Shown piece by piece: positions 10,495-22,580 of a stretch of 64,000 bases of DNA. Position 1 is the stretch's first letter; every line of letters begins with the position of its first letter. The DNA comes from Gigaspora rosea (Eukaryota > Glomeromycota > Glomeromycetes > Diversisporales > Gigasporaceae). A program made the translations under genes and the position numbers. The notes below the pieces were generated by a model, which made no database searches, had not been told where the DNA came from, and saw only the letters and a program-made list of their open reading frames with translations. The stretch is taken from the NCBI GenBank assembly GCA_003550325.1, contig QKWP01000237.1:151033-215032 (forward strand), given 5' to 3'.

Positions 10495-12435
10495 TTTAAA
10501 TACATATAAGTTGTCGCATAGTATTTGTAGAACTTTTATGCTTATTAATGAGAATGTTATTTGACAACGAGATGTATAATGATGCGATAAACGTAAAGGA
10601 AATTTAAGTCGAGCTTCGAACGAATCACGTGTTGATATTATTGACCAGAATACGTCGGTGATCATAGTGTTGGGCGGCATTAATAAGATCGGGCATAGCA
10701 GGTACCGTGATCGTTGATCATGAAGTTAAATTAATTGCAGGATACAATAATAAAAGAGAGTAAAACAATAATAAGTTTTACACAAATATGTAATCAAAGT
10801 TTGTATAAATAAGAAAATATAAACACAGAGTAAATCTTTTGACTAGTAATGAATAATAAACATATTGTGTACGAAACTTACTCTAAAGCGTATAGTGTTA
10901 TTACAGAGGCTAATAATTTTTGTGAGCGTTTGAGTTAGATTGCAGTAACATATGAAACTGTATAATCCGATGATATACCGATAAATTAAAATGAAATTTT
11001 AATCAATCAGAACCGTTAAGAATTTCAACCAACTTAGAGTATTCACAAAGTACCTGTTTTATATAAAGCTATGTAGAAAGTGTACATAAACTATATTTAA
11101 AAATTATATTTAGATCTATAAACATAATGTAGACTTATATAGCTATAATTTATACATAAATATAATTATAAATAATATTTATTTAACAGTTGCATATCTA
11201 TAATTTAAAATATAAAAATGTTTAAGTAGCCAAATAAATTAAATATTAAAATAAAATTTAAATTTATAATTAGATTTAAAGATTAAAAATAGAGTTGGAG
11301 TTAGAACTACAACATGTGTTACTCTAGTAAATTTTGAGATATTGATTATTCTTTTCTTAAAATTATATTAAAAAAAATTTGTTTAAGGTGAGGTTTATCT
11401 TGAGCTTTATATAATTTTTAAGATAAGTTACATTGATAGCACTCCTACAAAATATTACAAGAACAAGACTTAGACTATTTTATCTGCAGCCTAAACTTAC
11501 TAGACAAATTTATGTTCTACTTCTTTTATATTATCTGAATTTGGATACTATTACCATACAGTTTTATTCAGTATATTCCTGCATCTCTATATGTTATAGC
11601 ACCAAATATCTAACTAAGTAAATAGTGATAGCAATCATAACTATTTATTGTTACTTCCCATATTAGTGATTATAAAAATTTAGTGATAATAATATACCTG
11701 GGGTGATTGAAAAGTTTTGCACTTGATCAATATCTTAATTATTTTCAAATATATTACTGTAATTTAAAATTATTATATATAAATATAGTAGTTATGATAA
11801 TTCTATAAAAAAATATTTAGCTGTTTTTATTACAGTTTTTAAAAATTAAATTTTTAATTATGTATATATAAACTTTTTATATATAAAAATTAGTTAAAGC
11901 ATTAAAAAAATAAAAATATTAAACCAATTTCTTTGAAAATTAAAAAAATAATAATTTTAATTATATAGTCTTTAAATATATAATTTATTTTTAAGTTAAA
12001 ATGTTAAAATTTAAAAAATTTTAGATTTAAAAATTTTTTATTCTGCAAAGCTATATATATTTTAAATTTTTATATTTGGATTTTAAAAAATAGTGCATCT
12101 GCACTATAGTGCACTCCTGAATTACTCTGGATTATGTAATCAATAGCCACTCCAGATTTCATGATCGATGTATTCAATAGTATGACTTTTTAAATTTATT
12201 GAAAATTTTACTTATGCAAGAATTATATTTTATAGTGATTAATAGTGATTAATTTATTACACTTACATGGCATAATACAACAATTATATCATATTACAAA
12301 TCATATTAACTACATCAGCAAATTTATAATAGCATAATCTTATATAAGATCTTACGAACCGTAATATAAGCAAAATATTATGTAATATATTTTGAAATAT
12401 TTCGAAATATCAAATTTTCAAATATTACAAAAGTA
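10495..12435. other. Long AT-rich region, no gene recognised
   Basis: Very AT-rich (11080-12080 especially). The frames here are short and of biased composition. The 62-residue frame at 11433-11621 has no recognisable motif. Confidence 0.45.
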
Positions 12436-12830
12436 ATTTTGAAATATTTCGAAATGAAGTTTGCTATTTACTACCACTGGTATTTATTACCAGTGATCAA
12501 TTTACCAATAAAAATTCAGGATCAGGTGTAACATATAGATCAATTTTTGTGTAACAAAAAAAAAATTTTTCAAAAAATTGCTAAAATTTTGTCTATAAAA
12601 CTACTTTTTTTTATGCAAAAAAAAATTCCTCGCTAAATTTTACTATATACAAACCTCTATCCTAATTCCTAACCTTTACCCTTACCCTAATATTAAAAAG
12701 ATTTAATTTTTATTTAATACAAACTGTTTGTTTTGTTTATTTTGTTTTATGCATTGTAGATCACTGGTATTATTACCAGTGGTAATTCATAGTAATTTTC
12801 TTTCAAAATATATTATGAAATATTTCAAAC
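12436..12830. mobile_element. TIR element with CCACTGGTA core
   Basis: TACCACTGGTATTTATTACC on the left pairs with GGTATTATTACCAGTGGTAA on the right. The pairing extends outward through GAAATATTTC-rich arms to about 12436 and 12830. The interior contains GGATCAGGTGTAAC and a CCTAACC/CCCTAA-rich stretch (12660-12690). It recalls the Y-rich core of the repeat at 29908-30145. Non-coding. Confidence 0.65.
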
Positions 12831-13514
12831 CCTTTTAAAATATTTTAGAACTAGGAAACCAAGCTGGATCAGTAGATCTGTAACCTGGATCATGCATTAG
12901 ACTGATTTTTCTAAATAGTTTGAAATAGTTTGATAATGTTCAAATTCTGTACTACAAGATCAGATTAGATCTTTTGTTTATAATTAAATCTTCAATTTTG
13001 TTTTTTTCACTTTTTTGTTTTTCATTTTTGTTTTTGATTATTTTTTTTGTTTTCATTTGTTTTTTCAATTTTTTTTTATTTATTTATTTTTTAATTTTTT
13101 TAATTTATTTTTATTTAAGCACTTTACATCGGGAAAGTTTTTATAGTGCAAATCTGCGCAGATTTTTAAAAAAAACAATTATTAAAAATTAATGCAGATC
13201 TGCGACCCTGCCAGCGATAGTTGAAGAAGTTTTTTTTATTTTCTGCAGATTTAATTTTCTGTGCAGATCTTTAACAATTAACAATTCAATAATCTGCGCA
13301 GGTTGTAAAAAATAAAAAAATGGCAAAAAGCAAATAATAAAAAATTAATATGCTCGCCTAAATATTTAATACTAGCTAATTTTTCATATATTAAAATAAT
13401 AAATTCGAATATTCATATATTTTTTTTTATATTTTAATAATTTAATTTATTACAAAGTACAAAAAAAATTAAAAAAAAATACCAAAAATAAATACAAATT
13501 ACAACATAAACCTG

Positions 13515-14010
13515 ATTACAACTATTATCCCCACTATCATACTAAATCCCATACTAACTATTATGCTATACTCTATACTAACTATCATGCTACTAACTAT
13601 TATGCTACATCTTGCTATGTCCTGAAATATCATACTATATTTATCATACTGTGTACGTTCTACTATCGCGCTATTTGTAATAACAATCGTACTATGTTTG
13701 TTCTAAAAAAAAAGGAACGTTAGTAATATATTAAAAATAAAACTATTATAAACCAGATACTAACTATCATGCTCTGTCCGTTCTAACTATCATGCTATGT
13801 TTCATACTATGTTCGTTCATTCTAAAAAAATGTTAGTATATAATAAATAAAAAGGAATAATATCGTATACAGCTTTATGTTCATCCTTTTCAACTCCAAT
13901 TCTATGATAATAACAATATCCAATACTATTTTTTCCACTTGTATTCCCATATCTGTAGATTTTTGATATCTACTCTGTTGTTCTAACTATCGTGCTATGT
14001 TCTGTTCTAC
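13515..14010. repeat. Degenerate ACTAACTATCATGCTATG repeats
   Basis: The motif or close variants (ATCATACTA, ATTATGCTA, CGTACTATG) recurs more than ten times at irregular spacing. The preceding stretch (12960-13320) is T-rich low complexity with repeated TGCGCAGAT. No gene. Confidence 0.6.
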
Positions 14011-14559
14011 ATTTGTTCTAAAGAAAAAAAGAAATGTTAGACAGTAAAAAAAAAAAAGAACTAATAAATTAACTGAATCGACCAATACCTTATACCGGAA
14101 GACACAAATGCACACTAATGATGGCTCTAACTACCCAATTTTAGCACTCTAGCAAAGCACAAGCCTAAAATAAAAAAAAGAAAGAAGTGAATAATAATAA
14201 ATAAATAAACAAAATAAAGAAACTAGAAACTTATTTTTAGATCAAGTTCTAGTATCTCTGGGCTCCAACGATGTTTACATAGATATTGTAGCTAAAATAC
14301 AAAAAGATTTAAAAAAAGCAGGAGTAGATTGAGATGGAAGTTTTTAAAATTATTATATAGCCTATTATGACAAGAATAAAAGAAAGAGAACAATTATCAG
14401 AGCCAAAGACTAATATCTAGCAAGAAGTTCAAATAACTAATTGTAAAGTGGTTGGAGAAAAAATATGGTGCAATAGAAAAAAAATTTATACGGCATGATT
14501 GCAATTTGAAAAATAATTGGCTGATCATATGTACAATTAAATAAAATAGTAAAAAATAT

Positions 14560-15650
14560 TTAAATAATTTAAATAAAATTTTAAATAAATAAAAAAAAAT
14601 GTAAAGAAATTAAAATTAATTTAACAAAAAAAATAGTTTAAATAAAAAATATTTTAAATAAAAAAATAATAAAAATCAAAAAAAAACATTAAAAAATAAA
14701 TGAAAAAAATAAATAATANATAAATAAAAAAAAAATCAAAAAAAAACAATAAAAATAGAAAAATAAAAATAAATAGAAATGTTAATATTAAAAAAAAAGT
14801 CAAAAGATAATTTAATTAAAAAAATAAAATAAAAAATAATAAGTTAAAAAAAATTAATAAGAAAAATAAAATGTAGCGATAAAAAAAAGATACTAATAAA
14901 TTAAAAAAAATAAAATAAAACAATAAATAAAAAAAACAAGATAAAAAAAATGCGATAAAAAAATAAAAAATAAAAAATAAAAAATAAATAAGAAAAATAA
15001 AACGTAGCAATAAAAAAAAGATACTAATAAATTAAAAAAAAATAAAATAAAACAATAAATAAAAAAAAGATAAAAAAAATGCGATAAAAAATTAAAAAAT
15101 AAAAAATAATAAATTAAAAAAAAATTGATAGTTTAAAAAAAAAAGTAGCAATAATAAAAAAATTAAAAAAAAATTAAAAAATAAAAAAAATAAACGATAG
15201 TAAAAAAATAAAAAAAAAACAAAAAATAAATAAAAATTAAAAAAAAATTGTTAAAAAAAAAAGAATAAAAAAATTAAAAGATAAAAAAAAATTAAAAATT
15301 AAAAAAGAAAAAAAAAGCATAAAAAAATTATAAGATAAAAAAAAATTAAAAATTAAAAAAGAAAAAATAAAATAAATATATAAAGTAATTAAAAAGTAAA
15401 AGTAAATACGAAAGTAAAAGTAAATACGGGAATAATAAATATAAAATTTAAGAATAAAAAAATATACATTAAAATAAAAAAAAGTAGTGTATGTATGTAC
15501 GTGCATATATGAAAATAAAATTAAATTCCAGTTATTCCTTATTATGAGAATAACTAGAAATTTACTTTTTATTCCTATCACAACTTTTAAAAAAAATAAA
15601 AATTAAAAAATAAACAATATATAAAATGATAATATAAAAAAATAAAAATG
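14560..15650. repeat. Extreme A-rich block with ~130 bp duplication
   Basis: The plus strand is mostly runs of A broken by single T, G or C for over 1 kb. Within it 14856-14970 is repeated at 14986-15100, sharing GATACTAATAAATT and AAATGCGATAAAAAA. An n lies at 14719. Long K/N frames, or F/I/L frames on the other strand, are artefacts of the composition. Confidence 0.75.
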
Positions 15651-15653
15651 TAA

Positions 15654-18179
15654 AAAAAATTAACCAAAAAAAGAGGTGCTATTGCAATTGCTGTTGCTTC
15701 ATCTGGTATTGCTGCATTGTTAATAGTTGGAGGTAGAACTGCACATTCTGGATTCAAGATTCCTTTAAAACTTACAAAAACTTCTACCTGTAATATTGCA
15801 AAGCAATCTGAACTAGCTATTCTAATCAATTATGCAAAAATTATAATTTGGGATGAAGCTCCTATGATTAACAAATTGGTTTTTGAAGCTATTGATCGAA
15901 TATTCCAAGATATAACAGGTAATAATGAGCCTTTTGGTAGAAAAGTTTTTGTTTTTGGTGGTGATTTTTGGCAAATATTACCAGTAATTCCCAGAGGATC
16001 AAGGACTCAAGTTGTTAGTTCATGTTTGAAAAAATCATATTTGTGGAATTATATTCAAACTTTGAAATTAACAATTAATATGAGAGTTTTACAAGATGTA
16101 TCACAACAAGCATTTGTGGACTTTTTATTAAGAATTGGTGAAAGTAGAGAACCAACAATTGCAAATGATTACGTAAAATTACCAAATACAATGATCTTAG
16201 ATGACAATAATATTACTAGCTTAATATTAGAAATATTTCCAAATATTTCTAATAGATATAATAATCATGATTTTATTGTTGAAAAAGCAATTTTAACTCC
16301 TAAAAATGATGATATTGACTTAATCAATCATCAAATACTTGATTTAGTTCCAGAAAAAGAAAAACCTATTTATCAACTAATTTAGTTGAGGATACTAACT
16401 CTGTTCATGAGAGTTTATATCCAGTAGAATTTCTTAATACACTTACTCCAAGTGGAATGCCACTACACTAAAAGCAGGTGCGCCTATAATTCTATGAAAC
16501 ATAAATCCTTCTGAAGGTTTATATAATGGAACTAGACTTATAGTAAAAGAATTTCATAATCATGTTTTAGATTGTAAAATTCTTACAGGATCATTTCTTG
16601 GAAAAAGGGGGTTTCTTCCAAAAATGACTTTATTACCTTCTGATACTGTTTACCCTTTTACTTTAGTACGTAAGCAATTTCCAGTTCGTTTGGTCTATGC
16701 TTTAACTATTAATAAAGGACAAGGTCAAACAATTCCATTAGTTGGTTTATATTTACCACAATCTGTATTTTCACATGGACAACTCTATGTAGCTCTTTTT
16801 TTTTTTTTTTAATATTAAGTGTGTAGCTCCTGCCCCAAACTTTATTAATACTTAAGCAAATTGACATATGGCGGTACCTTTTATACATACATATTATATA
16901 CAAGTATTGAGACTAGGACTTCAGGCTGTGAAACTTTTTATCCACAGCTAAAACCCACCAGAGCCTCCAATATTCCCATTTATATAGTTGACCTGGATTT
17001 GTACATCCCTTTTCAACCAACAATCAGCACCCATATGTCCGCCACTTTACCCACATTTCCTAATTCATCACTTCCAATTTGGTGTGTGTTGCCAGGTAGG
17101 CGCTTTATGCTTCCAAGTTGGTGTACCCGAAATCTGGTTACCCAGAAAATCCCTTACTAGCGTACTTCTCAGGGATTCGTATCTCAAGCCATGCAGCTGC
17201 CTCTACCACATTGGATAAGTATCTCAAGCCTGCATGCTGCCGCAACCAGCCAGTTTCTTGTGACTTGAGGACCCAGAATTTAGTGTTCTGAATTTGGAAA
17301 TATGCAAACAACTGTACTTCTCACTATGGTAGCAAGGACCTGGGCTTTCGCAAATGCTTCTAGTGCTAAATATAGTTGGATAGCATTATGAGGCTAGGGA
17401 GAACCCGATCACCACTGCATGCACTTATACCAGCATATACCCGTATTGGTGGTCCCAAATCCTCTTAGTGTTCGAAGACTCCCATATAGGTATGCCCAGA
17501 GCTTCGTTGGGTCTTGACACGTACACGCCTCTATGTTTCCGCCTCTTATTGGCTGATTAGTTCTGTCTGCCCTTGTGAAGTTCACTAGACCCCAGCACCC
17601 GGTCAGTCACTCTTTGGATCCTTTTCTCCAGTAATCCCAGACTACCAATCCAGTTGGCCCAGAAGAATCGGTCTGCCAGGCTTTAGGTGCCTAAGGTCTC
17701 CCTTTCCTTGGTTCATGCTTCTATAACACATGACCTTTTCCTCCAGTACAACTCCGGCGGCCAGGTTGGTGGGCCCCCTTTTGCCATAAGGGCTCTTGCC
17801 CGTCCAGTTTCCCGGTCAGTCACCGCCAAGATCCTTTTCCCCGGTACCGTTGAAAGTCCAGCTACCTCTCCACTCGGGACTTGCCAAATGGGTTTCAATT
17901 GTTCCGGTTCCTTGGCTTTAACCAAGGTTACAGGTAATCTACCTGCCCAATTGATGAACAAATGTTACTGTAATACAGGCCCATTTTTCAATTCGTCTCC
18001 AGTGGGATTTGAACTCTAGACCTGCCGCTTGGGGGGTGACAACTAGACAGCTTCTCTATGTTGCCACACCTCCCCTATGTAGCTCTTTTTAGAGTAACTT
18101 ACTGTGAAAATATTAAAATTTTGCTAAAAGATCCTAAATCTGATGAGGAAAATAATATTTATACGAAAAACATTGTTTA
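15654..18179 (+). pseudogene. Helitron-type PIF1 helicase, truncated, broken and split by a retroposon
   Basis: Fragments of a PIF1-family helicase of the kind carried by Helitrons. Visible motifs in order: SSGIAALLIVGGRTAHSGF, Walker B IIIWDEAPM, the GGDFWQILPVIPRGSR motif (family usually has R where this has W), NMRV, and after a frame change VRKQFPVRL.YALTINKGQGQT and FSHGQLYVAL. The N-terminal Walker A (GxGGxGKT) and the Rep domain are absent, because the frame opens straight out of the A-rich block. The first frame closes at 16385. There are further stops around 16470-16500, then the frame resumes at 16624. After the retroposon the last segment (RVTYCENIKILL...) continues at 18091 and ends at 18179. 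No Helitron termini were confirmed. It is dead as a gene. Confidence 0.85.
16801..18074 (-). mobile_element. tRNA-headed, poly(A)-tailed retroposon (1.27 kb)
   Basis: Inserted in the helicase. A 16 bp direct repeat CTATGTAGCTCTTTTT flanks it (16785-16800 and 18075-18090), and the plus-strand T run at the left is the element's poly(A) tail, so it reads on the minus strand. Its 5' head resembles a tRNA: an A-box-like TGTCTAGTTGT (18039-18049) and a B-box-like GTTCAAATCCC (18004-18014) about 30 bp apart. This is the layout of a SINE, but it is several times longer than most SINEs. The body is clearly GC-richer than its surroundings and contains internal repeats: GTATCTCAAGCC twice (near 17178 and 17218), and a CGGTCAGTCAC...GATCCTTTTC block at 17598-17633 and 17813-17847. 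An 82-residue minus-strand frame (17713-17961) shows no recognised domain. Confidence 0.8.
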
Positions 18180-18321
18180 AAAGGAAGTTTTTAATGATTA
18201 AATTTATTTTTGCTATAAAACTACTATTTAACATTGGTTAAATTTTTATACAAAAAAACAAAAAAAAACAAAAAAAATTTAAAACCTTAAAAACAAAAAA
18301 AAATTTAAAAAACAAAAAAAA

Positions 18322-18710
18322 ATAATAAAATAAAAAACTGGAAGCACATCATGGCCACAATTTGCGAAAGTTACCAGTCAAGTAACCAGACTTGATATAA
18401 GGTAGACAGCCTATTGTGAACGTCCTTCTTTATTTTATTATAAAAAAAACTTATTTTTTATATTTTTTATAACTATTTTTATTTACCTTTTAATAATTAA
18501 ATTTACTATTACTCTCTGTTTATTGCTTATATTTTTATACAAAAAAAACCAACAAAAAACAAAAAAAAATTTATAAACTTAAAACCAACAAATAATAAAA
18601 TAAAGAACTGGAAGCACATCATGTTCACAATTTGCGAAAGTTACTAGTCAAGTAACCAGACTTGATATAAGGTGAACAGCCTATTGTGAATGTCCTTCTT
18701 TATTTTATTA
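18322..18710. repeat. Direct duplication of a ~119 bp foldback unit
   Basis: 18322-18440 and 18591-18710 are near-identical. Each starts AATAATAAAATAAA and ends with its inverse TTTATTTTATTATT, enclosing CTGGAAGCACATCATG and AGTCAAGTAACCAGACTTGA. They may be the 3' region of the Helitron or independent small elements. A T-rich run (18716-18805) follows and mirrors the A-rich block upstream. Confidence 0.75.
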
Positions 18711-18894
18711 TTTTTATTTTTTATATTTTTTTATAATTTTTTTTTTATTTTTATTTTTTTTTATTTTTTATTTTTTTTTATTTTTTTTATTTTTTATTTT
18801 TTTTAATAAATTACACTTATACAAATTGTTTATTATTATTATATAAATATAAATTAAGATATTTTTTGATGCCGCAGCAATGCAGCGGGTGTTT

Positions 18895-19225
18895 TGACCT
18901 AGTTTAGTATATATAAGGCAACCAAATTTAGTAAATATAGGGCAGCCAAATTTAGTATACATAGGGTGGCCAAATTGCTTGTTTTTATAATATATATAGG
19001 GCGGCCAAATTTATATTTAATTATAAAAATACTATAACTTCAACCTGCTATAACTTTTTTATAAATAGATTTAAAAAAAATTAAAAACCATGGAAGTGTT
19101 TAGCTTGTTTTGATTTAATATTTTAGGGTAGTATTTTTTGATTACTATTTTGTTTGAAGAAGGATTAGCAATTTGAATGTCATCAATTATATTTGTCGGG
19201 ACTAGATTGTTTACACCGTATAACA
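18895..19225. repeat. Minisatellite plus tail, copy 1
   Basis: Four to five copies of a 23-24 bp unit with core GGGCAGCCAAATTTAG (18900-19015), then a unique tail (around CTATAACTTCAACCTGCTAT, then AAGGATTAGCAATTTGAAT). The same arrangement recurs at 20095-21610. This copy preserves the empty site for the insertion at 20346. Confidence 0.8.
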
Positions 19226-19247
19226 TAATACAAATTATATATAAAAA

Positions 19248-20094
19248 TTACTATAGTATGAATGTGGCGTGCATATATATAAAATATTTTTTTACTAAAT
19301 TAATGATACATGCCCACTAATTGAAAGTTATAGAGCTCGTCGAGACACACCTAACGGTGGTTAGATCATCCAAATCAGTCCAGTGGATGGCAAGATATTG
19401 TTGTAAAATAATTGGATGATTATAAAAGTCTCTATGTAATTTACATCATATGTATATGGGCTTATTTTGGAATTTATAAATAGAGTGTATTTTTTTAAAA
19501 CTTTAAAGCTAAATAATTTCTAATCTACTAGTCCATTTTAAATAATTTTACTACCAAAATGTTCGTCTCTTTGAGACGATTCTAACAATCCCAAAATCAT
19601 CAAAATCCAATCACAGGATCATGAGATAATGCGCTGTCAAATAGTGACGCACCTAGAGGTTGGGTTGATTAGTTAGATATAGTATAACCAATCAACCCTA
19701 CTTTCTAGGTGCATTACTATTTGATAGTGCATTAACTCACGTTCTAGTGATTGGATTTTGATGATTTTGGGCTCATTGGAATCATCTCAAAGAGACGAAC
19801 ATTTTGGTAGTAGAATCATCCAAAACGGACCAGTAGGTCAGAAGTTATTTAGCTTTAAAGTTTTAAAAAAATACACTCTACTTATAAAATTTCAAAAATC
19901 AGCCTATATGTAGAGATTTTATATAGTAGTCCAATCGTTTTTTGACAGTATCTCGCCATACATTGGGCCAATTTGGATGATCTAACCACTGTTAGGTGCA
20001 TCTCAATGAGCTCTACAACTTTTAATTAGTGGGCATGTATCATTAACTTAGTAAAAATATTTTTATATGTATGCCCACATTCACACTATAGTAA
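19248..20094. mobile_element. 847 bp foldback element
   Basis: Almost the whole length is one inverted repeat with arms of ~400 bp around a centre near 19670. Ends are TTACTATAGTATGAATGTGG and its imperfect inverse. Arms share ATGATACATGCCCACTAATT, TTGAGACGA.. and AAAATGTTCGTCTCTTTGAG. Lacks coding capacity. It sits between the two copies of the minisatellite block. Confidence 0.8.
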
Positions 20095-20345
20095 TATATA
20101 GGGCAGCCAAATTTAGTAGCCAAATTAGTAGACATATAGTGGCCAAATTTAGTATATATAGGGCAGTCAAATTTAATATATATAGGGCAGCCAAATTTTA
20201 ATATATATAAGGCGGCCAAATTTAGTATATATAAAGCGACCAAATTTAGTATACATAGAGCAGCCAAATTGCTTGTTTTAATAATATATATAGGGTGGCC
20301 AAATTTCATATTTAATTATAAAAATACTATAACTTCAACCTGCTA

Positions 20346-21437
20346 TGGTGCTCCAAGTCACTTCTCACCAAATTCTAATTGCTTTTTTAAAATCTTATAA
20401 CTATAAAATCTAAAGATTTATTTAATAATTAACTGATAAAAATAAATCTTTATCTTTAGCTCTATCAAACTTATTGGTTAAAATTTTTTAAAAAGTCCAA
20501 ATATCAAAATTATATGACATTAAAATTTAAAAAATTTATACAATTTATTATGTGAGCTATAAAATTAGCGCCTTGTTGTTATATATAATTTACATCAAAA
20601 TTGGCATCACATATATTTGATCTACATAAAATTGATGTGAAAATGATAAATCAGTTTTTGACAAGTTCTAGATCTTTGTAAGACCAAACTAATAGCATTA
20701 GCATCAATTAAATCTGTCTGAATATCTTTATCCTATAATAATTTTTGCCCTTCAACATATGTATGTACGTACTATATTTAGTCATGAAATTTTTTAAAGT
20801 GATACATAACAATTATAATTGGCATAATTGATTATAATCGATTAATTTAATTGATTATAATTGATTGAGAGGTTATTAATCGATTACTAACTCCAACCAA
20901 TTATAATCGATTATCGATAATTAGTAATAATCGATAATATAAAATTCGATTAATATTGATAGTTTAAAAATTCGCAAATTTTAGCTAAATTTTAAAACTA
21001 ATTTTCTCAATAACTAATAATTAGAATTAGCCCAAAATTTTACTGTAAATAGTATCATTATCAGACTATAACATACTAAAATTTTAGCAAATTTGACCTG
21101 GTAGTTCTTGAGTAATTGCTTGTATACAATAGTCAATTTTTTTAAAACAATTGACTATCGTATCAAGCAATTACTTAAGAACTACCAGGGCAAATTTGCT
21201 GAAATTTTGTATATTATAGTCTGATAACGATAATATTTACAGTAAAAATTTGAGCTAATTTTAATCGTTAGTTATTGAGAAAACTAGTTTTAAAATTAAG
21301 TTAAAATTTGCGAATTTTGATTACAAATTTTTATATCTAGCCAAATCTAAATTTTGCGCATCTTGGATATATTTAGCGTACCTTGAATATATCTAGCCAA
21401 ATTTGGCGCATTTGATGAGAAGTGACTTGGAGCACCA
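20346..21437. mobile_element. TA-flanked TIR element (1092 bp), Tc1/mariner-like ends
   Basis: The ends TGGTGCTCCAAGTCACTTCT and the inverse AGAAGTGACTTGGAGCACCA are flanked by TA. Copy 1 of the host repeat reads CTGCTATAAC without the insert, so the TA duplication is directly seen. No transposase is visible, so it is non-autonomous. Nested inside is a 352 bp palindrome (20967-21318) and a patch of short ATTATAATCGATTA repeats (20820-20940). Confidence 0.85.
20967..21318. repeat. 352 bp near-perfect palindrome
   Basis: Ends AAAATTCGCAAATTTTA and its inverse. Arms of ~165 bp share TAGTTCTTGAGTAATTGCTTG against CAAGCAATTACTTAAGAACTA (counted in parts) around a short A/T spacer near 21135-21150. 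Probably a foldback nested in the TA-flanked element. Confidence 0.75.
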
Positions 21438-21610
21438 TATAACTTTTTTATAAATAGATTTAAAAAAATTAAAAACTATGCAAGTGTTTAGCTTGTTTTG
21501 ATTTAACATTTTAAGATAGTATTTTTTTATTACTATTTTTTTTGAAGAAGGATTAGCAATTTGAATATCATCAATTTTATTTGTTAGGATTAGGTTGTTT
21601 GCACTATAGA

Positions 21611-22268
21611 ACTTATAATATATTAATAAGTTATAGTGAGGGAATAAAGATCTTGAAGATAAGGTATAGTGATAAATAAACATTTTATTAGCTAGTAGAA
21701 CCTTTCTAAATAGAATGGATATAAAGGCTAGACATCGAGTAGGCATTAGATCAAACCAGAATATGTATTAAATTAGATATTAGTAAAGATATAACAATAA
21801 GGTTTGGTTTATTCTAGTGCAAACTAGATTTTTATAACTGATTAACACTTAAAATCTACATGAATTTAGTACTACCAATTTTGTTTATCACACCAACTTC
21901 TGATGGTCCAGTATTCAATTAATATAAGTAGCTGCATGACACAGTTACACTAAACCAGGAATAAATGATAAACTGTATAAATACAAAAATAATCTGGTGC
22001 AATGTTTGAACAATGGCCAGGATTAAACTTAATTTATAAGAATGTCTAATTTAAAAATATTTGAATTAGATATAGCTGACTTGGAAATTAGTAAGGCACT
22101 TGATGAATTTTATGATCATCAGCAATTATTTTTGGCTAAAACCATATATGAATGAAAATTATAATATCAGAACTACATTTTTATTACCATAAATTTGAAA
22201 TCTGCTATGATAATTGCATTAGAAATAGAATGGAGTAGAAATGCAAATTTCACTCTACTCTAACCCAA
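21611..22268. other. AT-rich sequence, no gene recognised
   Basis: No supported features. Confidence 0.45.
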
Positions 22269-22277
22269 TATACAAAG

Positions 22278-22571
22278 AGGACCCCGGACATCTCTCATAT
22301 AGGTCATAACTAGATTTTGGCCAATTTTGACCTAATTTGCTAAAAATGACAAACTATTTATTTAAATAACTTTTGATCCAGTAATCAGAATTGAATTAAC
22401 GTTTTTTTAGATGCGCCTCACTGAGAGCTTCATTTTAAAAAAAAAGTACATTCAAATCGGACTACTGGATGCCAAGATAATTGCCAAAAACTGATTTTTT
22501 GCTTTTCAAATTTCAGGGGGTTTTTGCTGAAATGCGTAACGTATGACCTCTGTACTACATGTCCGGGGTCC
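22278..22571. mobile_element. TIR element with 9 bp target duplication
   Basis: 294 bp. GGACCCCGGACAT on the left and ATGTCCGGGGTCC on the right, with AGGTCATA/TATGACCT pairing further in. Exact TATACAAAG lies on both sides (22269-22277 and 22572-22580). Nine-base duplications fit Mutator-like elements. The interior carries a TCAAATCGGACTACTGGATG motif also seen in the foldbacks at 19248 and 31800. Confidence 0.8.
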
Positions 22572-22580
22572 TATACAAAG

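Larger units (their letters stand above)
20095..21610. repeat. Minisatellite plus tail, copy 2 (interrupted)
   Basis: About nine units of the 23-24 bp GGGCAGCCAAATTTAG repeat at 20095-20305, then the same tail as copy 1. The tail is split at CCTGCTA|TAAC by the TA-flanked element 20346-21437 and resumes to ~21610. Confidence 0.8.

Noticed and set aside
14816-15581. Long minus-strand frames rich in F, I, L and Y that look like membrane proteins
   Set aside because: They are translations of an almost pure A-rich plus strand; no codon structure or motif.
16861-18019. Several frames of 76-110 residues with ordinary composition
   Set aside because: They lie within the GC-rich retroposon on both strands, overlap each other and show no domain.
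17990-18074. A genuine tRNA gene on the minus strand
   Set aside because: A- and B-box-like motifs are present but acceptor and anticodon stems do not pair; better read as a tRNA-derived retroposon head.
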